Shown here: positions 1 to 16,667 of the stretch, in pieces
Position numbering within the stretch: the first letter of the stretch is position 1
How the letters are laid out: every line of letters starts with the position of its first letter
Assembly: GCA_016219375.1 (NCBI GenBank)
Contig: JACRNC010000007.1
Location: 1-64,000, forward strand
Direction of reading: 5' to 3'
DNA: 64,000 bases
Source of the DNA: Burkholderiales bacterium
GTDB taxonomy: Bacteria > Pseudomonadota > Gammaproteobacteria > Burkholderiales > Burkholderiaceae_C
Program-made: the position numbers and the translations under genes
Notes under the pieces: model-generated
What the model saw: only the letters and a program-made list of their open reading frames with translations
Told to the model about the DNA's origin: nothing
Database searches by the model: none

Positions 1-139
<139 letters not shown>

Positions 140-184
140 GCTCGCCGCCCTCAACCCACACCACAGGAGCATCCGGGTACCGAA

Positions 185-307
185 TTTTTGCGACGAGTTG
201 CGTCGCGAGAGCCGCCGAGTGAGCCTGAATCGCGCACAGCCGTACTCCGGTACGGCGAGCACGTGAAGGCTCAGTCGGTGGGTCGCAGCAGCAAGGCGCC
301 GCAAAAA
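185..307 (+). repeat. Long imperfect hairpin element (copy 1), tuf-tRNA junction
   Basis: Bases 185-192 (TTTTTGCG) pair with 300-307 (CGCAAAAA). An inner arm CCGAGTGAGCCT near 215-226 pairs imperfectly with AGGCTCAGTCGG near 268-279. The apex is the near-perfect palindrome GCCGTACTCCGGTACGGC. Two elements with the same design occur at 4132-4252 and 8662-8789. It ends two bases before tRNA-Trp, so it could separate tuf mRNA from the tRNA or act in processing; that role is inference. Confidence 0.7.
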
Positions 308-309
308 GA

Positions 310-385
310 AGGGGTATAGCTCAATTGGCAGAGCGTCGGTCTCCAAAACCGAAGGTTGGGGGTTCGATTCCCTCTGCCCCTGCCA
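310..385 (+). tRNA. trpT: tRNA-Trp (anticodon CCA)
   Basis: A 76-base cloverleaf can be drawn. The acceptor arm AGGGGTA pairs with TGCCCCT and the 3' CCA is encoded. The anticodon loop CTCCAAA sits in the stem CGGT/ACCG and carries CCA, which reads UGG. The T loop is GTTCGATTC. A tRNA-Trp between tuf and secE is the classic arrangement in beta- and gammaproteobacteria. Confidence 0.97.
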
Positions 386-565
386 CCCGGCTCCAGCAAC
401 CGATCGCCGCGTAGATCGTTTCCAGGCCAGAGCCCATCGCAGCCCGATGGGCAGCATCCAGCCCGCAGGCGTCGGCTTCTTGACAGGAGCCGGCACGCAG
501 CGGGCTTTGCTGCCTCCAGCCGCTTGGTGCTTTGTCCCTGTCGATCCAGCGACATGTCCTGACGT

Positions 566-946
566 ATGACCCCCTCCCAAGTCGAAACCGTCGCCTCTGG
601 CGCAGACAGGGCCAAGCTGGCCGGCGCCGGCGTGCTGGTGGTGGCGGCCGTTGCGGCCTTCTACCTGCTGGCGCAGCAGGACCTGTGGCTGCGCGTGGTC
701 GTGCTGCTGGTGCTGCTTGCCGTGGCGGTGGCGACCTTCTTCACCGCCGAGCCCGGCAAGGCGTTGATCGCCTTCGGTCGCGACTCCTGGAAGGAGCTCG
801 GCAAGGTGGTCTGGCCGACGCGCCCGGAGGCGATGCAGATGACGGCCTACGTCTTTGCCTTCGTCGTCGTCATGGCCCTGTTCCTGTGGCTCACCGACAA
901 GAGCCTGGAGTGGGTGATCTACAGCCTGATCCTGGGCTGGCGTTGA
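566..946 (+). CDS. secE: Preprotein translocase subunit SecE
   Basis: This 126-residue protein has three hydrophobic segments (about 17-37, 41-60 and 94-119) and the conserved amphipathic stretch [15 protein letters not shown] at 75-89, the signature of SecE. SecE clamps the two halves of SecY in the protein-conducting channel of the inner membrane. The three-TM form is like that of E. coli. The start used is ATG at 566; no strong Shine-Dalgarno is visible and another ATG lies close upstream in a different frame. nusG follows after 31 bases, so the two are probably one transcript. Confidence 0.95.
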   Translation: MTPSQVETVASGADRAKLAGAGVLVVAAVAAFYLLAQQDLWLRVVVLLVLLAVAVATFFTAEPGKALIAFGRDSWKELGKVVWPTRPEAMQMTAYVFAFVVVMALFLWLTDKSLEWVIYSLILGWR

Positions 947-977
947 AGCAGCGGCCTGTACACGAGGTTCTCCCCCG

Positions 978-1544
978 ATGAGCGAAGTCGAATCGTCCTC
1001 CCCCGCTGCCGCCCCGCTGCGCTGGTACGTTGTCCATGCCTACTCGGGCATGGAGAAGGCTGTGGAGCGCAACCTGCGCGAGCGCATCGAGCGCGCCGGC
1101 ATGCAGAGCAAGTTCGGCCGCATCCTCGTGCCCACCGAGGAGGTGGTCGAGGTCAAGAACGGCAAGAAGGCCGTGACCGAGCGCCGCTTCTTCCCCGGCT
1201 ATGTGCTGGTCGAGATGGTGATGGACGACGAGTCCTGGCACCTGGTCAAGCACACCTCCAAGGTCACCGGTTTCGTCGGTGGCGCCAAGAACCGCCCGGT
1301 GCCCATCTCGGAAGACGAGGTCATGAAGATCGTCAACCAGATGCAGGAGGGCACCGAGCGCCCGCGTCCCAAGGTGGAGTGGGAGGTCGGCGAGGTGGTG
1401 CGCGTCAAGGAAGGCCCGTTCACCGACTTCAACGGTGCCATCGAAGAGGTCAACTACGACAAGTCCAAGCTGCGCGTGTCGGTCACCATCTTCGGCCGGG
1501 CTACGCCGGTGGAGCTGGACTTCCACCAGATCGAGAAGATCTGA
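978..1544 (+). CDS. nusG: Transcription termination/antitermination protein NusG
   Basis: The 188-residue protein has an N-terminal NGN domain (about 15-125, beginning [16 protein letters not shown]) that binds RNA polymerase, and a C-terminal KOW domain (about 135-185, [17 protein letters not shown]) that contacts Rho or ribosomal protein S10. NusG suppresses pausing, couples transcription to translation and assists Rho. Length and domain order are normal. It lies between secE and the L11 operon as in most proteobacteria. A leading Ser/Pro/Ala-rich stretch of about 13 residues is a short extension over the E. coli protein. Confidence 0.97.
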   Translation: MSEVESSSPAAAPLRWYVVHAYSGMEKAVERNLRERIERAGMQSKFGRILVPTEEVVEVKNGKKAVTERRFFPGYVLVEMVMDDESWHLVKHTSKVTGFVGGAKNRPVPISEDEVMKIVNQMQEGTERPRPKVEWEVGEVVRVKEGPFTDFNGAIEEVNYDKSKLRVSVTIFGRATPVELDFHQIEKI

Positions 1545-1718
1545 TCGGCGCAGAGGTATACAGGGCCTGATGGCGGGCCCGGCGGGCGATGAGCCGGCCC
1601 TAACGCCATCCGCTGCTGCCGCTTGCGTGAAAGCGGTCTGAGGAGCCCCGGTAGCCAGCCCGGGGCGTTTGCACTCAACCCCGGTGACCGGCCGTTGCCG
1701 GGGTCTGCAGGAGAAATC
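1545..1718 (+). promoter_or_regulatory. Leader of the rplK-rplA (L11-L1) unit
   Basis: These 174 noncoding bases separate nusG from rplK. They contain self-complementary GC segments, for example CCCGG at 1648-1652 and its partner at 1661-1665, and CCCCGGTGACCGG to CCGGGG near 1679-1703. A Shine-Dalgarno AGGAGA lies before ATG 1719. In other proteobacteria L1 represses this operon by binding an mRNA mimic of its 23S site here; I could not identify that site with certainty. Confidence 0.4.
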
Positions 1719-2150
1719 ATGGCCAAGAAGATTGTCGGCTTCATCAAGCTGCAAATCCCGGCCGGCAAGGCGAACCCGTCGCCGCCGATCGGTCCCGCGC
1801 TGGGTCAGCGCGGCCTCAACATCATGGAGTTCTGCAAGGCGTTCAACGCCCAGACCCAGAGCATGGAGCCGGGCCTGGTCCTGCCGGTGGTGATCACCGC
1901 CTACGCGGACAAGTCCTTCACCTTCGTCCTCAAGACGCCGCCGGCCACCGTGCTGATCAAGAAGGCGATCAAGCTGGAGAAGGGCTCCGCCCGTCCGCAG
2001 ACCGACAAGGTCGGCAAGCTGACGCGCGCGCAGATCGAAGAGATCGCCAAGACCAAGCAGAAGGACCTGACCGCTGCCGACCTGGAAGCGGCGGTTCGCA
2101 CGATTGCCGGTTCCGCCCGCTCGATGGGCGTGATCGTGGAGGGGGTGTGA
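1719..2150 (+). CDS. rplK: 50S ribosomal protein L11
   Basis: The 143-residue protein shows the L11 N-terminal domain ([20 protein letters not shown]) and the C-terminal rRNA-binding domain with [16 protein letters not shown]11 forms the base of the ribosomal stalk, binds the GTPase-associated region of 23S rRNA and takes part in RelA activation. The start is ATG 1719, preceded by AGGAGA; an upstream in-frame extension to 1623 is possible but lacks the family sequence. The stop is one base from the rplA start, so translation is coupled. Confidence 0.98.
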   Translation: MAKKIVGFIKLQIPAGKANPSPPIGPALGQRGLNIMEFCKAFNAQTQSMEPGLVLPVVITAYADKSFTFVLKTPPATVLIKKAIKLEKGSARPQTDKVGKLTRAQIEEIAKTKQKDLTAADLEAAVRTIAGSARSMGVIVEGV

Positions 2151-2151
2151 G

Positions 2152-2856
2152 ATGGCCAAGCTGACCAAACGCCAGAAGGCTCTCGAGGGCAAGGTCGACA
2201 GCACCAAGCTGTATGCGATCGACGAGGCCCTGAAGATCGTCCAGGACTGCGCCAATGCCAAGTTCGATGAGTCCATCGACGTGGCCGTGCAGCTGGGCGT
2301 GGATGCCAAGAAGTCTGACCAAGTGGTGCGCGGCGCCGTCGTGATGCCCAACGGCACCGGCAAGACCAAGCGCGTGGCCGTGTTCGCCCAGGGCGCCAAG
2401 GCTGAAGAAGCCAAGGCCGCCGGCGCCGACGTCGTCGGCATGGAGGACCTGGCCGAGCAGGTAAAGGCCGGCAACATCAACTTCGACGTGGTCATCGCCT
2501 CGCCGGACACGATGCGGGTCGTCGGCACGCTGGGCCAGATCCTGGGTCCGCGCGGCCTGATGCCCAACCCCAAGGTCGGCACGGTGACGCCCGACGTGGC
2601 CACCGCGGTGAAGAACGCCAAGGCCGGCCAGGTGCAGTTCCGCATCGACAAGGCCGGCATCGTGCACGGCACCATCGGCCGTCGCTCGTTCGACGCCGAC
2701 AAGCTGCGCGGCAACCTGGCTGCGCTGCTGGATGCCCTGAACAAGGCCAAGCCGGCGTCCAGCAAGGGCGTGTACCTGCGCAAGGTGGCGGTGTCCTCCA
2801 CCATGGGCGTGGGCGTGCGCGTGGATGTCGCGTCGATCACGGCCGCGCAGGCCTGA
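2152..2856 (+). CDS. rplA: 50S ribosomal protein L1
   Basis: A 234-residue L1, starting [16 protein letters not shown] and containing the conserved [15 protein letters not shown] in the middle. L1 builds the mobile L1 stalk that ejects deacylated tRNA from the E site, and it autogenously represses its own operon by binding the leader mRNA. The gene starts one base after the rplK stop. Length matches the bacterial family (about 230). Confidence 0.98.
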   Translation: MAKLTKRQKALEGKVDSTKLYAIDEALKIVQDCANAKFDESIDVAVQLGVDAKKSDQVVRGAVVMPNGTGKTKRVAVFAQGAKAEEAKAAGADVVGMEDLAEQVKAGNINFDVVIASPDTMRVVGTLGQILGPRGLMPNPKVGTVTPDVATAVKNAKAGQVQFRIDKAGIVHGTIGRRSFDADKLRGNLAALLDALNKAKPASSKGVYLRKVAVSSTMGVGVRVDVASITAAQA

Positions 2857-2980
2857 TCGGCAGCTGAAGAAACACCGGCCCGGCGGTCGTCTTGCTGCCG
2901 GGTCGCATGAGATTGGTGGGCCGGGTGCCCGCGGCGGTGGCGGCTGTTGAAGTCGATGCTGGCGCGGGCGCCGGGGCCAT

Positions 2981-3095
2981 CCAAGACCGTTGGCGCGGTG
3001 GGGCCCGCAAGGGCCGCCGCTTAATCGGCGCGCAGGGCGATGAGCCCGGCGTGTGAAGCCAACGCAGATGGCGGTCCCGCCTGAAGGGTCGCCGG
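2981..3095 (+). ncRNA. Ribosomal protein L10 leader (autoregulatory mRNA structure)
   Basis: The 345-base gap between rplA and rplJ is unusually long and structured. CCGTTGGC at 2988-2995 pairs with GCCAACG at 3058-3064, and internal arms enclose GGGCCCGCAAGGGCC and GCGATGAGCCC. The ending GCCAACGCAGATGGC is typical of the L10 leader upstream of rplJ in betaproteobacteria. Bound L10-(L7/L12) represses translation of rplJ and rplL. The boundaries are approximate, and recognition rests on position and motif memory rather than a covariance search. Confidence 0.65.
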
Positions 3096-3201
3096 CTGTC
3101 CCCGCAAGGAGGACGGCCGGGTTCCTGGAAGGAAGGTCGCTGCAACCTGGGTGCACCCGTGGCCACTGCTGGCTGCGAGGTGTTTTTCAAAGGAGTGGAC
3201 C

Positions 3202-3705
3202 TTGAGTCTGAATCGCAACGAGAAAGCTGCCGTCGTGGCGGAAGTGTCGGCCCAGGCGGCCCAGGCACAGACGCTGGCGCTGGCCGAGTACCGCGGACTC
3301 ACGGTGGAACACCTGAATGCGCTGCGCAAGACCGCGCGCGAGCAGGGCGTGTACCTTCATGTGCTGAAGAACACGCTGGCTCGCCGTGCCGTCAATGGCA
3401 CGCCGTTCGAGTGCGTCACCGAGAGCATGACCGGCCCGCTGATCTACGGCTTCTCGCAAGACGCCGTGGCAGCCGCCAAAGTCATCGCGGACTTTGCCAA
3501 GGGCAACGACAAGCTGGTCATCAAGGCCGGTGCCTATGCCGGCAAGCCGCTGGACGCCGCCGGCGTCAAGGCTTTGGCCTCGATCCCCAGCAAGGAAGTC
3601 CTGCTGGCGCAAGTCGCCGGCCTGCTGAAGTCGCCCGTCCAGCGCATGGCTGGCGTGCTGGCTGCGCTGGCCGAGAAGCGCGGCGAAGCCGCCCCGGCTG
3701 CCTGA
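3202..3705 (+). CDS. rplJ: 50S ribosomal protein L10
   Basis: A 167-residue L10 starting (M)[15 protein letters not shown] from a TTG codon at 3202. AAAGGAG stands seven bases upstream, which decides this start over an in-frame ATG at 3151 whose extra 17 residues do not belong to the family. L10 anchors L7/L12 dimers to the ribosomal stalk through its C-terminal helix. The weak TTG start, together with the leader upstream, fits translational autoregulation. rplL follows after 48 bases. Confidence 0.96.
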   Translation: MSLNRNEKAAVVAEVSAQAAQAQTLALAEYRGLTVEHLNALRKTAREQGVYLHVLKNTLARRAVNGTPFECVTESMTGPLIYGFSQDAVAAAKVIADFAKGNDKLVIKAGAYAGKPLDAAGVKALASIPSKEVLLAQVAGLLKSPVQRMAGVLAALAEKRGEAAPAA

Positions 3706-3753
3706 TACGACCGCAGCAACGCATCAACCTTTCAACGAATCTAGGAACCCAAA

Positions 3754-4134
3754 ATGGCTTTCGACAAAGACGCATTCCTGACCGCCCTGGACAGCATGTC
3801 CGTGATGGAACTCAATGACCTGGTCAAGGCGATCGAAGAGAAGTTCGGCGTGTCCGCCGCTGCCATGGCCGCTCCGGCCGCCGGTGGCGCTGCCGGCGGT
3901 GGCGCTGCCGCTGCTGAAGAGAAGACCGAGTTCACCGTGGTGCTGGCCGAAGCCGGCTCCAACAAGGTGGGCGTGATCAAGGCCGTGCGCGAAATCACCG
4001 GCCTGGGCCTGAAGGAGGCCAAGGACCTGGTCGACGGCGCGCCCAAGCCCGTCAAGGAAGGCGTGGCCAAGGCCGACGCCGAGGCGGCCAAGAAGAAGCT
4101 GGAAGAAGCCGGCGCCAAGGTCGAACTCAAGTAA
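3754..4134 (+). CDS. rplL: 50S ribosomal protein L7/L12
   Basis: The 126-residue protein has an N-terminal dimerisation and L10-binding helix region (residues 1-30), an Ala/Gly-rich flexible hinge (about 33-52) and a C-terminal domain with [23 protein letters not shown] that recruits translation factors. This is the multi-copy stalk protein that stimulates EF-Tu and EF-G GTPase. The TAA stop lies inside the base of the hairpin element that follows. Confidence 0.98.
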   Translation: MAFDKDAFLTALDSMSVMELNDLVKAIEEKFGVSAAAMAAPAAGGAAGGGAAAAEEKTEFTVVLAEAGSNKVGVIKAVREITGLGLKEAKDLVDGAPKPVKEGVAKADAEAAKKKLEEAGAKVELK

Positions 4135-4252
4135 TTCGGCGCTCGCCTGCTGCGCGGCCCGATCTTGGTCCTGCGATGCTCGCCGTACAGGTAGTACGGC
4201 TGCGCTTCTCGAACCAACCTCGGGTCGCTCGCGACGGCGATCCTCCGAATTA
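4132..4252 (+). repeat. Long imperfect hairpin element (copy 2), rplL-rpoB junction
   Basis: TAATTCGG at 4132-4139, which includes the rplL stop codon, pairs with CCGAATTA at 4245-4252. Inner arms pair CCGATCTTGGT with ACCAACCTCGG. The apex is GCCGTAC-aggta-GTACGGC. It has the same architecture as copies 1 and 3. It lies immediately before a terminator-like hairpin, so it may help set how much polymerase passes from the stalk genes into rpoB (inference). Confidence 0.7.
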
Positions 4253-4253
4253 C

Positions 4254-4278
4254 GGCCGGTCTGCGGACCGGCCTTTTG
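4254..4278 (+). terminator. Intrinsic terminator/attenuator between rplL and rpoB
   Basis: The perfect 7-bp stem GGCCGGT (4254-4260) / ACCGGCC (4267-4273) with a 6-base loop is followed by TTTTGT. Partial termination at this junction is well known in E. coli, where it lowers rpoBC expression relative to the ribosomal genes. The short T tract suggests partial rather than full termination. Confidence 0.7.
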
Positions 4279-4549
4279 TCCTTCATGGGTTTCGGCCCGG
4301 GAGGGCACCTGAAAGGGAACCGCGCATGACAATCGCCGGTTCCTTTCCAAGTGTTCTCTGATCCGACTGCGGAGAACCGGTTTGGTCGAGCCGGGGTGCA
4401 ATGCCCCGGTTGTCTGCCAGCGGCTGGTAGTGGCCAGCCACCAAGCATCAGGCCTTGCGCACGATCCCCCGCGCGAGCCCACCTGGCATGCCAGTCGCCG
4501 AAACGATGCGCGCCACCACGGCCAGGTGGTGCCTCGACACGGAGTCTCT
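4279..4549 (+). promoter_or_regulatory. Structured rpoB leader
   Basis: This noncoding stretch between the attenuator and rpoB contains at least three more self-complementary segments: AAAGGGAACCG with CGGTTCCTTT (about 4311-4350), GTTCTC with GAGAAC (about 4353-4377), and CCGGGG-CCCCGG (about 4390-4408). It ends with GGAG nine bases before ATG 4550. RpoB synthesis is autoregulated at this leader in other bacteria; no specific binding site can be named here. Confidence 0.35.
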
Positions 4550-8661
<4,112 letters not shown>

Positions 8662-8677
<16 letters not shown>

Positions 8678-8789
8678 CTTGTCAAAGACGCGCCATGCGG
8701 CGTTGCTCGGTCGGTTGCATAGCGCTGCTATGCGGCCCTCCCTAGCGCCTAGCCTGGCGCGCCTTTGTCGGCGCCATTTCCTCTCCAAC
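8662..8789 (+). repeat. Long imperfect hairpin element (copy 3), rpoB-rpoC junction
   Basis: GTTGGAGAGGAA (8662-8673, the last rpoB codons) pairs perfectly over 12 bases with TTCCTCTCCAAC (8778-8789). Inside this, CAAAG-a-CGCGCCA (from 8683) pairs with TGGCGCG-c-CTTTG (to 8767), and the apex is GCATAG-cgct-GCTATGC. The whole rpoB-rpoC spacer is thus one structure, and rpoC has its own AGGAGA at 8806-8811 beyond it. Confidence 0.75.
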
Positions 8790-8815
8790 TTTGAGCACTG
8801 ATTTAGGAGAAAGCC

Positions 8816-13066
<4,251 letters not shown>

Positions 13067-13120
13067 GCCGGCTGACGGCTGCGGTGCGCGTCACGGCGCG
13101 CCCTGCAGGCTGACCTTTGA

Positions 13121-13157
13121 AACCCGCCCGGCCTTGCGGCCCGGCGGGTTTTTCTTT
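13121..13157 (+). terminator. Intrinsic terminator of the rpoBC operon
   Basis: AACCCGCCCGGCC pairs with GGCCCGGCGGGTT around a TTGC loop, followed immediately by TTTCTTTC. This is a strong factor-independent terminator 55 bases beyond the rpoC stop. Confidence 0.9.
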
Positions 13158-13213
13158 CTACGGCCGTCATGCCGGCCCGCTGCTACATTGCCTCGCACCC
13201 TCTTGCGCCTGCC

Positions 13214-14377
13214 ATGTTCCTCTTCAAGCTGCTGCTGAAGAACGCCTTCCGCCACCGCCTGCGCACGCTGCTGACGCTGGTCGGGCTGGTGGTGGCCGTG
13301 TGCGCGTTCGGCCTGCTGCGCACCATCGTGCAGGCCTGGTATGCGGGCGTGGACGCCACGTCGAGCACGCGGCTGATCACGCGCAGCGCCATCTCGCTGA
13401 CCTTCCCGCTGCCGCTGCACTATGCCGAGCGCATCCGCGGGGTGGAGGGCGTGACCGCCGTCACCTGGGCCAACTGGTTCGGCGGCATCTACATCACCGA
13501 GCGCAACTTCTTCGCGCAGTTCGCGGTGGAGCCTCAGAGCTACTTCGCGCTCTACCCGGAGTTCCGCCTGAGCGACGACGAGAAGCAGGCCTTCCTGCGC
13601 GACCGCCAGGGCGCGGTCATCGGCGCCAAGCTGGCGCGCAAGTTCGGCTGGAAGCTGGGTGACACCATCCCGCTGCGGGGCACCATCTACCCCGGCACCT
13701 GGAGCTTCACCGTGCGCGGCATCTACCGTGGTGCCGATGCCAAGACCGACGAGCAGCAGATGTTCATCCACTGGAAGCTGCTGGCCGAGAGCATCCGCAA
13801 GCGCGCCGGCGGCGCGGCCCAGGCCGATCACGTCGGTGTCTACATCGTCGGCATCCAGGAGCCCAACGACGCGCCGCTGGTGGGCCAGCGCATCGACGCC
13901 CTGTTCAAGAACTCGCTGGCCGAAACACTGACCGAGACCGAGAAGGCCTTCCAGCTTGGCTTCGTGTCGATGAGCGAGGCCATCCTGCTGGCCATCCAGG
14001 CGGTGAGCTTCATCGTCATCCTGATCATCATGGCGGTGATGGCCAACACCATGACCATGACCGCACGCGAGCGGCTGGCCGAATACGCCACGCTCAAGGC
14101 CCTGGGCTTCGCACCCGGCTTCGTCGTCAAGCTGCTGTTCGGCGAGAGCCTGATGATTGCGCTGATCGGCGGGGTGCTGGGCATGGCGCTGACCTTCCCG
14201 CTGGCCCAGGCCTTCGTGCAGGCCACGGGCACGCTGTTTCCCGTCTTTCGCATCACGTCGGGCACGATGGGGCTGCAGGTGGCCGCGGTGGTGATCGTCG
14301 GCGTGGTCGCTGCCGCCTGGCCTGCCTGGAAGATGTCGCGCATCGACATCGTGCAGGGGCTGCGGCACGTGGCCTGA
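13214..14377 (+). CDS. FtsX-family ABC transporter permease (first of a pair)
   Basis: This 387-residue membrane protein has one N-terminal TM helix (LRTLLTLVGLVVAVCAFGLL), a periplasmic MacB-like core of about 210 residues, and three C-terminal TM helices with the FtsX motif MTARERLAEYATLKALGFAP. Such proteins are permeases of MacB/Lol-type mechanotransmission ABC systems that move lipids, lipoproteins, peptides or antibiotics. The start ATG 13214 fits the membrane anchor better than an in-frame ATG at 13169. A second permease follows, but no ATPase gene is adjacent, so the partner and substrate are unknown. Confidence 0.88.
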   Translation: MFLFKLLLKNAFRHRLRTLLTLVGLVVAVCAFGLLRTIVQAWYAGVDATSSTRLITRSAISLTFPLPLHYAERIRGVEGVTAVTWANWFGGIYITERNFFAQFAVEPQSYFALYPEFRLSDDEKQAFLRDRQGAVIGAKLARKFGWKLGDTIPLRGTIYPGTWSFTVRGIYRGADAKTDEQQMFIHWKLLAESIRKRAGGAAQADHVGVYIVGIQEPNDAPLVGQRIDALFKNSLAETLTETEKAFQLGFVSMSEAILLAIQAVSFIVILIIMAVMANTMTMTARERLAEYATLKALGFAPGFVVKLLFGESLMIALIGGVLGMALTFPLAQAFVQATGTLFPVFRITSGTMGLQVAAVVIVGVVAAAWPAWKMSRIDIVQGLRHVA

Positions 14378-14456
14378 GTGGCCCGCGCGCCCGCACGTAC
14401 CACGCACGCACGAACACATCGCGCCCTTCGCCGGCCTCAACCGCCCAGCCCTTCGC

Positions 14457-15638
14457 ATGGCCGCCTTGCGCACCGTCCCGCTCAGCTACATCGCCCGCAA
14501 CCTGTGGGTGCGCCGCGTCACGACCGCGCTGACGGCCGCGGGCATGGCGCTGGTGGTCTTCGTCTTCGCCACCGTGCTGATGATGAGCGCGGGCATCGAG
14601 GCCACGCTGGTGGCCACCGGCAGCCCCGACAACGTCATCGTGCTGCGCAAGGGCGCCGGCGCGGAGATCAACTCGGCCATCGCGCGCGACCAGGCGGCAA
14701 TCATCGCCAGCCTGGCCGGCGTGGCCACCGATGCGCGCGGCCAGCCGCTGCTGGTGCGCGAGCCGGTGGTGCTCAACACCCTGCCCAAGCGCGACGGTGG
14801 CCAGCCCAGCAACGTCACCGTGCGCGGCACCGACGCCGACACCGTGCTGACGCTGCGCCCGCAGGTGCGGCTGGTGGCCGGCCGCATGCTGCGCCCCGGC
14901 ACGTCGGAGATCGTCGTCGGCCGGGCGGTGCAGCGCGGCTTCGCCGGCGTGGACCTGGGCCGCAGCCTGCGCTTTGCCGGGCGCGAGTGGACCATCGTCG
15001 GCCTCTTCGATGCCGGGCGCAGCGGCTTTGATTCAGAGATCTGGGGCGACGGCGAGCAGATGATGCAGGCCTTCCGCCGCCAGGCGTATTCCAGCGTGGT
15101 CTTCCGCCTGGCCGACGCCGGCCGCTTCGATGCCGCGCGCCAGGCGCTGGACGCCGACCCGCGGCTGACGCTGGAGGCCAAGCGCGAGCAGGTCTTCTAT
15201 GCCGAGCAGTCCGAGGCGCTGGCCACCTTCATCCGCATCCTGGGCCTGGCACTCTCCGTGATCTTCTCCATCGGCGCCATCGTCGGCGCCATGATCACGA
15301 TGTTCGCCGCCGTCGCCTCGCGCATCGGTGAGATCGGCACGCTGCGCGCGCTGGGCTTTCGCCGCGGCGCGGTGCTGGTGGCCTTCCTCGGCGAGTCGCT
15401 GGCCCTGTCGCTGGTCGGCGGCCTGGCTGGCCTGGCGGCGGCGGCGCTGATGCAGAACGTCGACATCTCCACCGTCAACTTCCAGACCTTCTCCGAGATC
15501 GCCTTCCGCTTCGAGCTGACGCCGGCGATTGCGGCGCAGACCCTCGCCTTCTCGCTCTTCATGGGCCTGCTCGGCGGCTTCGTGCCCGCTTGGCGCGCAG
15601 CCCGGATGAAGATCGTGGACTGCCTGCGGCAGGCTTGA
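14457..15638 (+). CDS. FtsX-family ABC transporter permease (second of a pair)
   Basis: The 393-residue protein has the same plan as its neighbour: an N-terminal TM segment (LTAAGMALVVFVFATVL), a MacB-like periplasmic domain, then three TM helices including the motif RIGEIGTLRALGFRRGAV. The two genes are 79 bases apart on the same strand and presumably form a heterodimeric permease. They are not close copies, so this is an old pair rather than a recent duplication. In related gene clusters an ABC ATPase normally accompanies them; here the next gene is a phosphoesterase. Confidence 0.87.
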   Translation: MAALRTVPLSYIARNLWVRRVTTALTAAGMALVVFVFATVLMMSAGIEATLVATGSPDNVIVLRKGAGAEINSAIARDQAAIIASLAGVATDARGQPLLVREPVVLNTLPKRDGGQPSNVTVRGTDADTVLTLRPQVRLVAGRMLRPGTSEIVVGRAVQRGFAGVDLGRSLRFAGREWTIVGLFDAGRSGFDSEIWGDGEQMMQAFRRQAYSSVVFRLADAGRFDAARQALDADPRLTLEAKREQVFYAEQSEALATFIRILGLALSVIFSIGAIVGAMITMFAAVASRIGEIGTLRALGFRRGAVLVAFLGESLALSLVGGLAGLAAAALMQNVDISTVNFQTFSEIAFRFELTPAIAAQTLAFSLFMGLLGGFVPAWRAARMKIVDCLRQA

Positions 15639-15729
15639 GCCGGCCGAGGCGTCTGCGGGTTTGTCCCAGCGCGGCCCACCGCGCTGCATCAAGCGGCGCA
15701 GCCGGTGCTTGCGCCATGATGGCCCGGAG

Positions 15730-16491
15730 ATGAAGCTCGCCCTGCTGTCCGACATCCACTCCAACATCCAGGCGCTGGACGCCTGCATCGACCATGCGCG
15801 CGAGGAGGGCGCCACGCGCTTTGCGCTGCTGGGCGATCTCGTCGGCTATGGCGCCGATCCGGGTGCGGTGGTCGAGCGGGTGCGGGCGCTGGTGCAGCAG
15901 GAGCAGGCGCTGGCGGTGCTGGGCAACCACGATCTGCTGGCGCTGGAGCCGCCGGCCCAGGCGCGCCAGCGCGGCGAGCTCAGCGCGCAGTGGACGCACG
16001 ATCAGCTCACGGCCGAGCAGCGGGCCTTCCTGCGCGGGCTGCCGCTGACCGCGCGGCTGTCGCCCGAGGCGCTGCTGGTGCATGCCAGCGCCGACGGGCC
16101 CGAGCGCTGGCATTACGTGGTGGACGCCGGCGGTGCGGAGCGCAGCCTGTCGGCCGCGGCGCAGCAGGATGCGGCCGTGCACTACGTCTTCAGCGGCCAT
16201 GTGCACGAGCAGGCGCTGTATTTCATGACGCGCACGGCCAAGCTGATGGCCTTCACGCCCCAGCCCGGCGTGCCGGTGCCGGTGCTGCCGCACCGCCGCT
16301 GGCTGGCCATCGTCGGCTCGGTCGGCCAGCCGCGCGACGGCGATGCGCGGGCGATGTATGCGCTCTTCGACGACGCGGCGGCGCAGATCACCTTCCACCG
16401 CGTGGAGTACGACGTGACGGCTGCGGCTGCGGCCATCCGCGCCGCAGGGCTGCCGGCCTTCGATGCCGATCGGCTGGAGCAGGGCCGGTGA
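15730..16491 (+). CDS. Calcineurin-like metallophosphoesterase
   Basis: The 253-residue protein contains the full metallophosphoesterase motif set: DIH at residues 8-10, GDLVGYG, GNHD, and GHVHE near the middle. It belongs to the YfcE/serine-threonine phosphatase-like branch, in which two metal ions hydrolyse phosphoester bonds. The start is ATG 15730, directly before the beta strand MKLALLSD; an upstream in-frame codon at 15661 would add 23 unrelated residues. A kinase gene lies 176 bases downstream on the same strand; a kinase-phosphatase pairing is possible but unproven. The substrate cannot be named. Confidence 0.88.
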   Translation: MKLALLSDIHSNIQALDACIDHAREEGATRFALLGDLVGYGADPGAVVERVRALVQQEQALAVLGNHDLLALEPPAQARQRGELSAQWTHDQLTAEQRAFLRGLPLTARLSPEALLVHASADGPERWHYVVDAGGAERSLSAAAQQDAAVHYVFSGHVHEQALYFMTRTAKLMAFTPQPGVPVPVLPHRRWLAIVGSVGQPRDGDARAMYALFDDAAAQITFHRVEYDVTAAAAAIRAAGLPAFDADRLEQGR

Positions 16492-16667
16492 GCCGGCGCG
16501 AGGCACGCGTGCGGGCGCAGGGTGCAAGCCGCGCCGATCGGCGGGCCACCCGTGGATCAGCCCGCCGGCGTGCAGGATGCGAGCCGCGACGGTCCGCGTG
16601 AACGCCGCTCCGCTCAACGCTGCCCGCACCGGGCGGCCATGACGCGCCACCGCAGGACGCAAGCGCC

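Noticed and set aside
480..508. TTGACA at 480 as a secE promoter
   Set aside because: The sequence 17 bases downstream (GCTTTG) is not an acceptable -10 hexamer, so the match is probably chance.
891..2984. A 697-codon antisense frame opposite nusG, rplK and rplA
   Set aside because: Explained by GC-rich codon bias of the ribosomal protein genes; no motif is found.
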